This document shows, one piece after another, positions 1-13,200 of a DNA stretch of 64,000 bases. The position numbers were made by a program, and so were the translations under genes. How positions within the stretch are numbered: position 1 is the first letter of the stretch; every line of letters begins with the position of its first letter. The notes below the pieces were generated by a model. The model was not told where the DNA came from. It searched no databases and worked only from the letters and a program-made list of their open reading frames with translations. Source of the stretch: Aurelia coerulea (taxonomy: Eukaryota > Cnidaria > Scyphozoa > Semaeostomeae > Ulmaridae); the NCBI GenBank assembly GCA_039566865.1, contig CM076962.1, positions 6,566,743 through 6,630,742 on the forward strand, read 5' to 3'.

Positions 1-330
1 TCTAGGCCATTTTGACACAGGGGGCCCACTTTATAAGAGTAATGATATGAGTCCCTATCGAGCAAGTGATATCTGGAAATCAAAGAACGCAGGGAAACAA
101 GGGACGAAATGTCATAAGTCTGGTCTCAGCTCGCTATCCTCTTCACTCTTGGTTTTATTTTCGAAAGTTTGGATGGGGGGGGGCATTTTATAGAATCGCT
201 TAAGATTCGCAATTCGAGCGCAATGCATCTTGGTAAAAAGTTCCTCACCGCCATGCCATCTTTAGTGCATGCAATCGCGCAAGCATGTCCTTGTCCAACA
301 ATTTATTGAAAGCCGAATAAAGGAGAACAT

Positions 331-496
331 TAAGGCTGATTTCCAGTCAGTGGAATTTTCCGAGCGGGCGGAATTCCTATTGTATTCGAGAGAAAATGTC
401 GCTCTGACATTGAATAGAAAGTTACGGCTGAGTGACCTTTTATTGTCTAAAATTCCGCCCGCTCGGAAAATTCCACTGACTGGAAAATAGGCTTTA
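331..496. mobile_element. MITE-like element, 35-bp perfect arms
   Basis: A perfect 35-bp inverted repeat pairs 341-375 with 451-485. It extends imperfectly outward to about 331 and 496, giving TIRs near 45 bp around a 75-bp spacer. There is no coding capacity, so it is a non-autonomous element. The outermost bases, reading inward, resemble TTAAGCCTGATTTCCA, which is also the end of the element at 27387-28183. The outer limits are inferred because no clear target duplication is seen. Confidence 0.7.
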
Positions 497-1645
497 GTGA
501 TATTTAAAGGGAAAGAAAAGTCTACTTTCAATTCATACCTTGTCTTGGATCGGCCTCTTTTTTGCAATGCTGAGATACTGCACCAACTTTTGAGCTTTGA
601 AAAAACAAAACAGAAATCAATGTACCACCTGCATTTCTAAATATAATTTTCAAATATGAGAGATGTTCTCTTGGCATGAATACGAGACATTTCCCATCTA
701 TCAAATGAAGACAACTGACCACTTGTACAAATCGTGCATTCTAGATGCAGATCGGCAGCACGCAGGTTCGATAAAAGTTGGAATGATGGCGCCAACTGAT
801 ACAAACTTGCGCTGGTCGAGCCATCTAACATTTGATATCAAGGAGGTACAGTCTCCCCTTACTTTATATTTTTGAGTAAGAGCAATAACCGCCAAGGGTA
901 GTGTTCCTTTGGTTCCCATCTCCGTCCTCTTAGCAAAGTTTTTGCATTAGTCACGCAAAACTTTGACACATGCCTAAGCATGCAGGACTGGAGCAGTTCC
1001 AAAGCAACAGCGGGAAATTACTTATCATGAGAAAGACACTCGGAAAACGTTTAAAGTTAGAAAAGCTTTACGAACCTGACTCTCCTTGACAGAATGACTT
1101 TTGTTTGTTACTGGCCATCAAATGGAAGATAACTGGTTGAAAATTGCAACGTTGGTGTCTTTACTCTGTCTTTGACGATGCACGAAGCAAAAGAAATAGT
1201 TGGCGCCCAAACCGTTGTATAACGCATAGTTGGCAATCGTTCAAAACCTGCCTGTCTTCATGCTGTTTTCATTGACTTCAGTCACGTGATTGAATGAAGT
1301 TAGTCATATTATAATATGATTTCCTGCGGTGGTTTCTTTGTCTGAAGCTCATTCTCTTTAAAGCTTTATTGTCACTATATATAATTGTTGGTCACCAAGA
1401 ATTCAGTTGTTTGATCGCTGTGCAGAGTACGGTCATGGGATTAGCGCGGTTTTCTTTGATGTTGAGTTATCATCACTTTGTGTAGCGTGTAAAACAAAGG
1501 CATTTGATAACCGTCTCTCATGGCGCCACAAGGCAAATGATAAAAGCGAGGCTATGAATGTATTTATAATGACAGTAAAGCTTTAATATTGAACAAATAC
1601 ACTCATTGTTCTTTTATAAGAAACTAAGGTCTGGTGATGGTACGC
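497..1645. other. Non-coding stretch
   Basis: Only short overlapping reading frames are present and no recognisable protein similarity, RNA gene or repeat is visible. Nothing further can be supported. Confidence 0.5.
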
Positions 1646-1820
1646 CATAAGCGTACGGGAAAAATCTAGGGGGGCGGCCCGACACAAAGTCCATTGTTTA
1701 TCTACATTTTTGCCCAACTGAGGGTAGATTTTTGCCCGATTGGGGCTGATTTTCAATGATTTTTCCAACATTGGGGGGGGGGCTGCGGCCCCCCCGCCCC
1801 CCCCGTCCCGTACGCTTATG
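1646..1820. mobile_element. MITE-like element with GC-rich ends
   Basis: CATAAGCGTACGGGA at 1646-1660 is repeated as its exact reverse complement at 1806-1820. Inside the ends lie a G-rich tract on the left and a C-rich tract on the right, so the arms could pair further. The element is 175 bp and non-coding. Its size, TIRs and lack of an ORF fit a MITE; the superfamily is unknown. Confidence 0.6.
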
Positions 1821-2480
1821 TGGTAGGTAGTTTCTTAAATTTTCGGGCCACTTTGCTGAAGTATAGGGTTCATTTTGTTTTGTCTAAAGGCCACCCAAAT
1901 TACTTAGTAAGATCTCAAAGCAAGTAAATAACATAATTCGCACTCAAAATAATGTCCAAACAATTTGCTAGGATTGTATAGTGTCAAAATATTTTTCAGT
2001 GCGATAGTAAAATTAGAATTGTAAAAGTTTTTTAGCTTTTTCAATTTAGGTAGGGTTGTTTCTTAACTTTCGAAAACTTGAGACGGTTTCTTATATATAG
2101 GCGGTTTCTTTAAAAAAAATAGTGTATATTGTTGGTTGTCCTATTACCAATAGTAGTCTGAAAAATTGGTTATGCTACCCTGTGCGTAATGTATTGAAAT
2201 CATAGAACTATTTCTATGATTGAAATGCTCTTACAAAAAGGAAAAAAGGAACTAACAGAACGGTGGAGAGTGATGAATCTCAAGAGAGGAAATCTCACCC
2301 ATAGAGATTAGAAATCTCTATTTCCTGTGTTGGAAACTATAGGAAATTGATGGTGTACGTTTCATTGTGTGGAGATCAAATGGAAACTGGAAGTGTAAAT
2401 TTCTATTTCGGAAACTTGTCGAACACGTTGAAATCTCGACCATCGGAGATTAGGGGAAATTTTCACTTTTCTTGCCGTGC
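1821..2480. other. Non-coding flank of the satellite array
   Basis: AT-rich sequence without a gene-like reading frame. It contains several copies of a GTTTCTTA-type word (near 1848, 2058, 2088, 2107). The left edge of the satellite is sharp: similarity to the repeat starts at 2481. Confidence 0.5.
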
Positions 2481-2614
2481 TAACACAAAAGAATGATTAT
2501 AGAATTCAACTAAATCTGCAGTAATGATTGAATAAGGACACAATGATTTTATGCTCCTTTTAAAAACTATTGGAATCCAAATACAGCAGGGACAGTGTCA
2601 TTATATGATTTGAT

Positions 2615-2848
2615 CACGGGTAACCACAAGGGCAACCACAAGGGTAACCATGATTTCATACTATTTTTCGTTGAATAAGCACGGGTAACCACGGGTAACC
2701 ACGGGTAACCATAATATTTATAAGGAAACATAACTTTCCTTTTAAATATTATGGTTACCCGTGGTTACCCGTGGTTACCCGTGCTTATTCAATGCAAAAT
2801 AGTATGAAATCATGGTTACCCTTGTGGTTACCCGTGTGGTTACCCGTG
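2615..2848. repeat. Long hairpin in satellite unit 1
   Basis: Arms 2615-2728 and 2735-2848 (114 bp each) are reverse complements with about five mismatches, separated by a 6-base loop. The arms contain tandem CACGGGTAAC-type decamers. The structure recurs in every unit. Unit 8 (from 10851) has one extra decamer in the left arm, and the last unit has one fewer in the right arm. As DNA it could extrude a cruciform; as RNA it would form a long duplex. Confidence 0.93.
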
Positions 2849-3305
2849 CCAAAGCCCATCTGTGTATACATAAGATAATTTTGATGCAAACTTGCAAGTA
2901 CCACATAGTCCTAAGATCGGCCATCTTTGCGAAAAGCTGCCATATTTGTTACCATAGAGATTTTTCATGCCAAAAGACGCCATTATTTCTGAATATCAGT
3001 TTGTTTATTGGAATTATGGATGAATGGCCTGAACTTATTTCTCTACCAAATTATAAAGAAAAGTCAGACATGACCGTACTTGTCGTAAGTACTATAAAAT
3101 TGGTTTATGATATGTTGTTCTGACAATGTGTGAAGATTTGCCAATTCCATCGTCAATACTGAGCCCTTCCTTGCTAATTTGATCATCTATCCTGTTAAAA
3201 GTGTCAAATGTTACATTTTTTCACTGATGCCATCTTACTGGTAAAGATTCTAATTATTTTTCGCATTTTCCCCTTTCTTTGACCAACCCTACAAGTTTCT
3301 TCATA

Positions 3306-3535
3306 CAGACAATCGTGGACAAAATATATTGGAACAACGTAAGATTCTACAATTTCATTTGAACAACCCCCCTTTTACCCCCGATACAATGTTGTTTGGA
3401 TGTTTTCAGCTTCAAGATGCCAACCAACATTGTTTCGGGGGTAAAAGGGGGGTGGTGCAGATGTAAGAGTGAGAAGAACTGAGATAATCACCAAAAAATC
3501 AACTTTGTTCCAAATATTTTGTCCAGGATTGTCTG
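3306..3535. mobile_element. TIR element embedded in satellite unit 1
   Basis: The left end CAGACAATCGTGGACAAAAT (from 3306) is mirrored by the right end to 3535, with few mismatches over about 36 bp. Inside is a second inverted repeat of ~31-bp arms (3366-3453) made of a C-run/ACCCCC block, its G-rich complement and ACAATGTTG. The same architecture stands alone at 63738-63952. It is about 230 bp and non-coding, and is present in all units. It looks like a MITE captured in, or the seed of, the satellite. Confidence 0.8.
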
Positions 3536-4879
3536 GCAAAAATATTGATATATTAGACTTTGCCTGTGAACAGTGAACGTTGTATAACGTTTAACTTGCT
3601 TCTTTTTCGATCAAACATGTAGCCATCATCTACATGGAGGAGAAAGAATATTTTGCCACACCTCAAGTGACACACCCAACTAACACAAAAGAATGATTAT
3701 AGAATTCAACTAAATCTGCAGTAATGATTGAATAAGGACACAATGATTTTATGCTCCTTTTAAAAACTATTGGAATCCAAATAGAGCAGGGACAGTGTCA
3801 TTATATGATTTGATCACGGGTAACCACAAGGGTAACCACAAGGGTAACCATGATTTCATACTATTTTTCGTTGAATAAGCACGGGTAACCACGGGTAACC
3901 ACGGGTAACCATAATATTTATAAGGAAACATAACTTTCCTTTTAAATATTATGGTTACCCGTGGTTACCCGTGGTTACCCGTGCTTATTCAATGCAAAAT
4001 AGTATGAAATCATGGTTACCCTTGTGGTTACCCGTGTGGTTACCCGTGCCAAAGCCCATCAGTGTATACATAAGATAATTTTGATGCAAACTTGCAAGTA
4101 CCACATAGTCCTAAGATCGGCCATCTTTGCGAAAAGCTGCCATATTTGTTACCATAGAGATTTTTCATGCCAAAAGACGCCATTATTTCTGAATATCAGT
4201 TTGTTTATTGGAATTATGGATGAATGGCCTGAACTTATTTCTCTACCAAATTATAAAGAAAAGTCAGACATGACCGTACTTGTCGTAAGTACTATAAAAT
4301 TGGTTTATGATATGTTGTTCTGACAATGTGTGAAGATTTGCCAATTCCATCGTCAATACTGAGCCCTTCCTTGCTAATTTGATCATCTATCCTGTTAAAA
4401 GTGTCAAATGTTACATTTTTTCACTGATGCCATCTTACTGGTAAAGATTCTAATTATTTTTCGCATTTTCCCCTTTCTTTGACCAACCCTACAAGTTTCT
4501 TCATACAGACAATCGTGGACAAAATATATTGGAACAACGTAAGATTCTACAATTTCATTTGAACAACCCCCCTTTTACCCCCGATACAATGTTGTTTGGA
4601 TGTTTTCAGCTTCAAGATGCCAACCAACATTGTTTCGGGGGTAAAAGGGGGTGGTGCAGATGTAAGAGTGAGAAGAACTGAGATAATCACCAAAAAATCA
4701 ACTTTGTTCCAAATATTTTGTCCAGGATTGTCTGGCAAAAACATTGATATATTAGACTTTGCCTGTGAACAGTGAACGTTGTATAACGTTTAACTTGCTT
4801 CTTTTTCGATCAAACATGTAGCCATCATCTACATGGAGGAGAAAGAATATTTTGCCACACCTCAAGTGACACACCCAAC

Positions 4880-7255
4880 TAACACAAAAGAATGATTATA
4901 GAATTCAACTAAATCTGCAGTAATGATTGAATAAGGACACAATGATTTTATGCTCCTTTTAAAAACTATTGGAATCCAAATAGAGCAGGGACAGTGTCAT
5001 TATATGATTTGATCACGGGTAACCACAAGGGTAACCACAAGGGTAACCATGATTTCATACTATTTTTCGTTGAATAAGCACGGGTAACCACGGGTAACCA
5101 CGGGTAACCATAATATTTATAAGGAAACATAACTTTCCTTTTAAATATTATGGTTACCCGTGGTTACCCGTGGTTACCCGTGCTTATTCAATGCAAAATA
5201 GTATGAAATCATGGTTACCCTTGTGGTTACCCGTGTGGTTACCCGTGCCAAAGCCCATCAGTGTATACATAAGATAATTTTGATGCAAACTTGCAAATAC
5301 CACATAGTCCTAAGATCGGCCATCTTTGCGAAAAGCTGCCATGTTTGTTACCATAGAGATTTTTCATGCCAAAAGACGCCATTATTTCTGAATATCAGTT
5401 TGTTTATTGGAATTATGGATGAATGGCCTGAACTTATTTCTCTACCAAATTATAAAGAAAAGTTAGACATGACCGTACTTGTCGTAAGTACTATAAAATT
5501 GGTTTATGATATGTTGTTCTGACAATGTGTGAAGATTTGCCAATTCCATCGTCAATACTGAGCCCTTCCTTGCTAATTTGATCATCTATCCTGTTAAAAG
5601 TGTCAAATGTCACTGATGCAATCTTACTGGTAAAGATTCTAATTATTTTTTGCATTTTCCCCTTTCTTTGACCAACCCTACAAGTTTCTTCATACAGACA
5701 ATCGTGGACAAAATATATTGGAACAACGTAAGATTCTACAATTTCATTTGAACAACCCCCCTTTTACCGCCGATACAATGTTGTTTGGATGTTTTCAGCT
5801 TCAAGATGCCAACCAACATTGTTTCGGGGGTAAAAGGGGGTGGTGCAGATGTAAGAGTGAGAAGAACTGAGATAATCACCAAAAAATCAACTTTGTTCCA
5901 AATATTTTGTCCAGGATTGTCTGGCAAAAACATTGATATATTAGACTTTGCCTGTGAACAGTGAACGTTGTATAACGTTTAACTTGCTTCTTTTTCGATC
6001 AAACATGTAGCCATCATCTACATGGAGGAGAAAGAATATTTTGCCACACCTCAAGTGACACACCCAACTAACACAAAAGAATGATTATAGAATTCAACTA
6101 AATCTGCAGTAATGATTGAATAAGGACACAATGATTTTATGCTCCTTTTAAAAACTATTGGAATCCAAATAGAGCAGGGACAGTGTCATTATATGATTTG
6201 ATCACGGGTAACCACAAGGGTAACCACAAGGGTAACCATGATTTCATACTATTTTTCGTTGAATAAGCACGGGTAACCACGGGTAACCACGGGTAACCAT
6301 AATATTTATAAGGAAACATAACTTTCCTTTTAAATATTATGGTTACCCGTGGTTACCCGTGGTTACCCGTGCTTATTCAATGCAAAATAGTATGAAATCA
6401 TGGTTACCCTTGTGGTTACCCGTGTGGTTACCCGTGCCAAAGCCCATCAGTGTATACATAAGATAATTTTGATGCAAACTTGCAAATACCACATAGTCCT
6501 AAGATCGGCCATCTTTGCGAAAAGCTGCCATGTTTGTTACCATAGAGATTTTTCATGCCAAAAGACGCCATTATTTCTGAATATCAGTTTGTTTATTGGA
6601 ATTATGGATGAATGGCCTGAACTTATTTCTCTACCAAATTATAAAGAAAAGTTAGACATGACCGTACTTGTCGTAAGTACTATAAAATTGGTTTATGATA
6701 TGTTGTTCTGACAATGTGTGAAGATTTGCCAATTCCATCGTCAATACTGAGCCCTTCCTTGCTAATTTGATCATCTATCCTGTTAAAAGTGTCAAATGTC
6801 ACTGATGCAATCTTACTGGTAAAGATTCTAATTATTTTTTGCATTTTCCCCTTTCTTTGACCAACCCTACAAGTTTCTTCATACAGACAATCGTGGACAA
6901 AATATATTGGAACAACGTAAGATTCTACAATTTCATTTGAACACCCCCCCTTTTACCCCCGATACAATGTTGTTTGGATGTTTTCAGCTTCAAGATGCCA
7001 AACAACATTGTTTCGGGGGTAAAAGGGGGTGGTTGATGTAAGAGTGAGAAGAACTGAGATAATCACCAAAAAATCAACTTTGTTCCAAATATTTTGTCCA
7101 GGATTGTCTGGCAAAAATATTGATATATTAGACTTTGCCTGTGAACAGTGAACGTTGTATAACGTTTAACTTGCTTCTTTTTCGATCAAACATGTAGCCA
7201 TCATCTACATGGAGGAGAAAGAATATTTTGCCACACCTCAAGTGACACACCCAAC
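4880..7255. repeat. Variant pair of satellite units (3 and 4)
   Basis: Units 3 and 4 share a roughly 10-bp deletion in the TTACATTTTTT tract (after about 5607 and 6797) and a base change in TGCAATC, making them 1189 and 1187 bp. Adjacent units share these markers, which points to recent local duplication or conversion. Confidence 0.8.
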
Positions 7256-10200
7256 TAACACAAAAGAATGATTATAGAATTCAACTAAATCTGCAGTAAT
7301 GATTGAATAAGGACACAATGATTTTATGCTCCTTTTAAAAACTATTGGAATCCAAATAGAGCAGGGACAGTGTCATTATATGATTTGATCACGGGTAACC
7401 ACAAGGGTAACCACAAGGGTAACCATGATTTCATACTATTTTTCGTTGAATAAGCACGGGTAACCACGGGTAACCACGGGTAACCATAATATTTATAAGG
7501 AAACATAACTTTCCTTTTAAATATTATGGTTACCCGTGGTTACCCGTGGTTACCCGTGCTTATTCAATGCAAAATAGTATGAAATCATGGTTACCCTTGT
7601 GGTTACCCGTGTGGTTACCCGTGCCAAAGCCCATCAGTGTATACATAAGATAATTTTGATGCAAACTTGCAAATACCACATAGTCCTAAGATCGGCCATC
7701 TTTGCGAAAAGCTGCCATATTTGTTACCATAGAGATTTTTCATGCCAAAAGACGCCATTATTTCTGAATATCAGTTTGTTTATTGGAATTATGGATGAAT
7801 GGCCTGAACTTATTTCTCTACCAAATTATAAAGAAAAGTCAGACATGACCGTACTTGTCGTAAGTACTATAAAATTGGTTTATGATATGTTGTTCTGACA
7901 ATGTGTGAAGATTTGCCAATTCCATCGTCAATACTGAGCCCTTCCTTGCTAATTTGATCATCTATCCTGTTAAAAGTGTCAAATGTTACATTTTTTCACT
8001 GATGCCATCTTACTGGTAAAGATTCTAATTATTTTTCGCATTTTCCCCTTTCTTTGACCAACCCTACAAGTTTCTTCATACAGACAATCGTGGACAAAAT
8101 ATATTGGAACAACGTAAGATTCTACAATTTCATTTGAACAACCCCCCTTTTACCGCCGATACAATGTTGTTTGGATGTTTTCAGCTTCAAGATGCCAACC
8201 AACATTGTTTCGGGGGTAAAAGGGGGTGGTGCAGATGTAAGAGTGAGAAGAACTGAGATAATCACCAAAAAATCAACTTTGTTCCAAATATTTTGTCCAG
8301 GATTGTCTGGCAAAAACATTGATATATTAGACTTTGCCTGTGAACAGTGAACGTTGTATAACGTTTAACTTGCTTCTTTTTCGATCAAACATGTAGCCAT
8401 CATCTACATGGAGGAGAAAGAATATTTTGCCACACCTCAAGTGACACACCCAACTAACACAAAAGAATGATTATAGAATTCAACTAAATCTGCAGTAATG
8501 ATTGAATAAGGACACAATGATTTTATGCTCCTTTTAAAAACTATTGGAATCCAAATAGAGCAGGGACAGTGTCATTATATGATTTGATCACGGGTAACCA
8601 CAAGGGTAACCACAAGGGTAACCATGATTTCATACTATTTTTCGTTGAATAAGCACGGGTAACCACGGGTAACCACGGGTAACCATAATATTTATAAGGA
8701 AACATAACTTTCCTTTTAAATATTATGGTTACCCGTGGTTACCCGTGGTTACCCGTGCTTATTCAATGCAAAATAGTATGAAATCATGGTTACCCTTGTG
8801 GTTACCCGTGTGGTTACCCGTGCCAAAGCCCATCAGTGTATACATAAGATAATTTTGATGCAAACTTGCAAATACCACATAGTCCTAAGATCGGCCATCT
8901 TTGCGAAAAGCTGCCATATTTGTTACCATAGAGATTTTTCATGCCAAAAGACGCCATTATTTCTGAATATCAGTTTGTTTATTGGAATTATGGATGAATG
9001 GCCTGAACTTATTTCTCTACCAAATTATAAAGAAAAGTCAGACATGACCGTACTTGTCGTAAGTACTATAAAATTGGTTTATGATATGTTGTTCTGACAA
9101 TGTGTGAAGATTTGCCAATTCCATCGTCAATACTGAGCCCTTCCTTGCTAATTTGATCATCTATCCTGTTAAAAGTGTCAAATGTTACATTTTTTCACTG
9201 ATGCCATCTTACTGGTAAAGATTCTAATTGTTTTTTGCATTTTCCCCTTTCTGACCAACCCTACAAGTTTCTTCATACAGACAATCGTGGACAAAATATA
9301 TTGGAACAACGTAAGATTCTACAATTTCATTTGAACAACCCCCCTTTTACCCCCGATACAATGTTGTTTGGATGTTTTCAGCTTCAAGATGCCAACCAAC
9401 ATTGTTTCGGGGGTAAAAGGGGGTGGTGCAGATGTAAGAGTGAGAAGAACTGAGATAATCACCAAAAAATCAACTTTGTTCCAAATATTTTGTCCAGGAT
9501 TGTCTGGCAAAAACATTGATATATTAGACTTTGCCTGTGAACAGTGAACGTTGTATAACGTTTAACTTGCTTCTTTTTCGATCAAACATGTAGCCATCAT
9601 CTACATGGAGGAGAAAGAATATTTTGCCACACCTCAAGTGACACACCCAACTAACACAAAAGAATGATTATAGAATTCAACTAAATCTGCAGTAATGATT
9701 GAATAAGGACACAATGATTTTATGCTCCTTTTAAAAACTATTGGAATCCAAATAGAGCAGGGACAGTGTCATTATATGATTTGATCACGGGTAACCACAA
9801 GGGTAACCACAAGGGTAACCATGATTTCATACTATTTTTCGTTGAATAAGCACGGGTAACCACGGGTAACCACGGGTAACCATAATATTTATAAGGAAAC
9901 ATAACTTTCCTTTTAAATATTATGGTTACCCGTGGTTACCCGTGGTTACCCGTGCTTATTCAATGCAAAATAGTATGAAATCATGGTTACCCTTGTGGTT
10001 ACCCGTGTGGTTACCCGTGCCAAAGCCCATCAGTGTATACATAAGATAATTTTGATGCAAACTTGCAAATACCACATAGTCCTAAGATCGGCCATCTTTG
10101 CGAAAAGCTGCCATATTTGTTACCATAGAGATTTTTCATGCCAAAAGACGCCATTATTTCTGAATATCAGTTTGTTTATTGGAATTATGGATGAATGGCC

Positions 10201-13200
10201 TGAACTTATTTCTCTACCAAATTATAAAGAAAAGTCAGACATGACCGTACTTGTCGTAAGTACTATAAAATTGGTTTATGATATGTTGTTCTGACAATGT
10301 GTGAAGATTTGCCAATTCCATCGTCAATACTGAGCCCTTCCTTGCTAATTTGATCATCTATCCTGTTAAAAGTGTCAAATGTTACATTTTTTCACTGATG
10401 CCATCTTACTGGTAAAGATTCTAATTATTTTTCGCATTTTCCCCTTTCTTTGACCAACCCTACAAGTTTCTTCATACAGACAATCGTGGACAAAATATAT
10501 TGGAACAACGTAAGATTCTACAATTTCATTTGAACAACCCCCCTTTTACCCCCGATACAATGTTGTTTGGATGTTTTCAGCTTCAAGATGCCAACCAACA
10601 TTGTTTCGGGGGTAAAAGGGGGTGGTGCAGATGTAAGAGTGAGAAGAACTGAGATAATCACCAAAAAATCAACTTTGTTCCAAATATTTTGTCCAGGATT
10701 GTCTGGCAAAAACATTGATATATTAGACTTTGCCTGTGAACAGTGAACGTTGTATAACGTTTAACTTGCTTCTTTTTCGATCAAACATGTAGCCATCATC
10801 TACATGGAGGAGAAAGAATATTTTGCCACACCTCAAGTGACACACCCAACTAACACAAAAGAATGATTATAGAATTCAACTAAATCTGCAGTAATGATTG
10901 AATAAGGACACAATGATTTTATGCTCCTTTTAAAAACTATTGGAATCCAAATAGAGCAGGGACAGTGTCATTATATGATTTGATCACGGGTAACCACAAG
11001 GGCAACCACAAGGGTAACCATGATTTCATACTATTTTTCGTTGAATAAGCACGGGTAACCACGGGTAACCACGGGTAACCACGGGTAACCATAATATTTA
11101 TAAGGAAACATAACTTTCCTTTTAAATATTATGGTTACCCGTGGTTACCCGTGGTTACCCGTGCTTATTCAATGCAAAATAGTATGAAATCATGGTTACC
11201 CTTGTGGTTACCCGTGTGGTTACCCGTGCCAAAGCCCATCAGTGTATACATAAGATAATTTTGATGCAAACTTGCAAGTACCACATAGTCCTAAGATCGG
11301 CCATCTTTGCGAAAAGCTGCCATATTTGTTACCATAGAGATTTTTCATGCCAAAAGACGCCATTATTTCTGAATATCAGTTTGTTTATTGGAATTATGGA
11401 TGAATGGCCTGAACTTATTTCTCTACCAAATTATAAAGAAAAGTCAGACATGACCGTACTTGTCGTAAGTACTATAAAATTGGTTTATGATATGTTGTTC
11501 TGACAATGTGTGAAGATTTGCCAATTCCATCGTCAATACTGAGCCCTTCCTTGCTAATTTGATCATCTATCCTGTTAAAAGTGTCAAATGTTACATTTTT
11601 TCACTGATGCCATCTTACTGGTAAAGATTCTAATTATTTTTCGCATTTTCCCCTTTCTTTGACCAACCCTACAAGTTTCTTCATACAGACAATCGTGGAC
11701 AAAATATATTGGAACAACGTAAGATTCTACAATTTCATTTGAACAACCCCCCTTTTACCCCCGATACAATGTTGTTTGGATGTTTTCAGCTTCAAGATGC
11801 CAACCAACATTGTTTCGGGGGTAAAAGGGGGTGGTGCAGATGTAAGAGTGAGAAGAACTGAGATAATCACCAAAAAATCAACTTTGTTCCAAATATTTTG
11901 TCCAGGATTGTCTGGCAAAAATATTGATATATTAGACTTTGCCTGTGAACAGTGAACGTTGTATAACGTTTAACTTGCTTCTTTTTCGATCAAACATGTA
12001 GCCATCATCTACATGGAGGAGAAAGAATATTTTGCCACACCTCAAGTGACACACCCAACTAACACAAAAGAATGATTATAGAATTCAACTAAATCTGCAG
12101 TAATGATTGAATAAGGACACAATGATTTTATGCTCCTTTTAAAAACTATTGGAATCCAAATACAGCAGGGACAGTGTCATTATATGATTTGATCACGGGT
12201 AACCACAAGGGCAACCACAAGGGTAACCATGATTTCATACTATTTTTCGTTGAATAAGCACGGGTAACCACGGGTAACCACGGGTAACCATAATATTTAT
12301 AAGGAAACATAACTTTCCTTTTAAATATTATGGTTACCCGTGGTTACCCGTGGTTACCCGTGCTTATTCAATGCAAAATAGTATGAAATCATGGTTACCC
12401 TTGTGGTTACCCGTGTGGTTACCCGTGCCAAAGCCCATCAGTGTATACATAAGATAATTTTGATGCAAACTTGCAAGTACCACATAGTCCTAAGATCGGC
12501 CATCTTTGCGAAAAGCTGCCATATTTGTTACCATAGAGATTTTTCATGCCAAAAGACGCCATTATTTCTGAATATCAGTTTGTTTATTGGAATTATGGAT
12601 GAATGGCCTGAACTTATTTCTCTACCAAATTATAAAGAAAAGTCAGACATGACCGTACTTGTCGTAAGTACTATAAAATTGGTTTATGATATGTTGTTCT
12701 GACAATGTGTGAAGATTTGCCAATTCCATCGTCAATACTGAGCCCTTCCTTGCTAATTTGATCATCTATCCTGTTAAAAGTGTCAAATGTTACATTTTTT
12801 CACTGATGCCATCTTACTGGTAAAGATTCTAATTATTTTTCGCATTTTCCCCTTTCTTTGACCAACCCTACAAGTTTCTTCATACAGACAATCGTGGACA
12901 AAATATATTGGAACAACGTAAGATTCTACAATTTCATTTGAACAACCCCCCTTTTACCCCCGATACAATGTTGTTTGGATGTTTTCAGCTTCAAGATGCC
13001 AACCAACATTGTTTCGGGGGTAAAAGGGGGTGGTGCAGATGTAAGAGTGAGAAGAACTGAGATAATCACCAAAAAATCAACTTTGTTCCAAATATTTTGT
13101 CCAGGATTGTCTGGCAAAAATATTGATATATTAGACTTTGCCTGTGAACAGTGAACGTTGTATAACGTTTAACTTGCTTCTTTTTCGATCAAACATGTAG

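Noticed and set aside
2812..3123. 103-codon plus-strand ORF repeated in all 13 satellite units
   Set aside because: Its start lies in the hairpin arm and it has no protein signature. Its conservation is explained by homogenisation of the whole unit, including non-coding parts. A synonymous/non-synonymous test over many units would settle it.
4547..4744. 63-65-codon minus-strand ORF in many satellite units
   Set aside because: It coincides with the embedded TIR element, is lost in units with small indels, and has no recognised domain.
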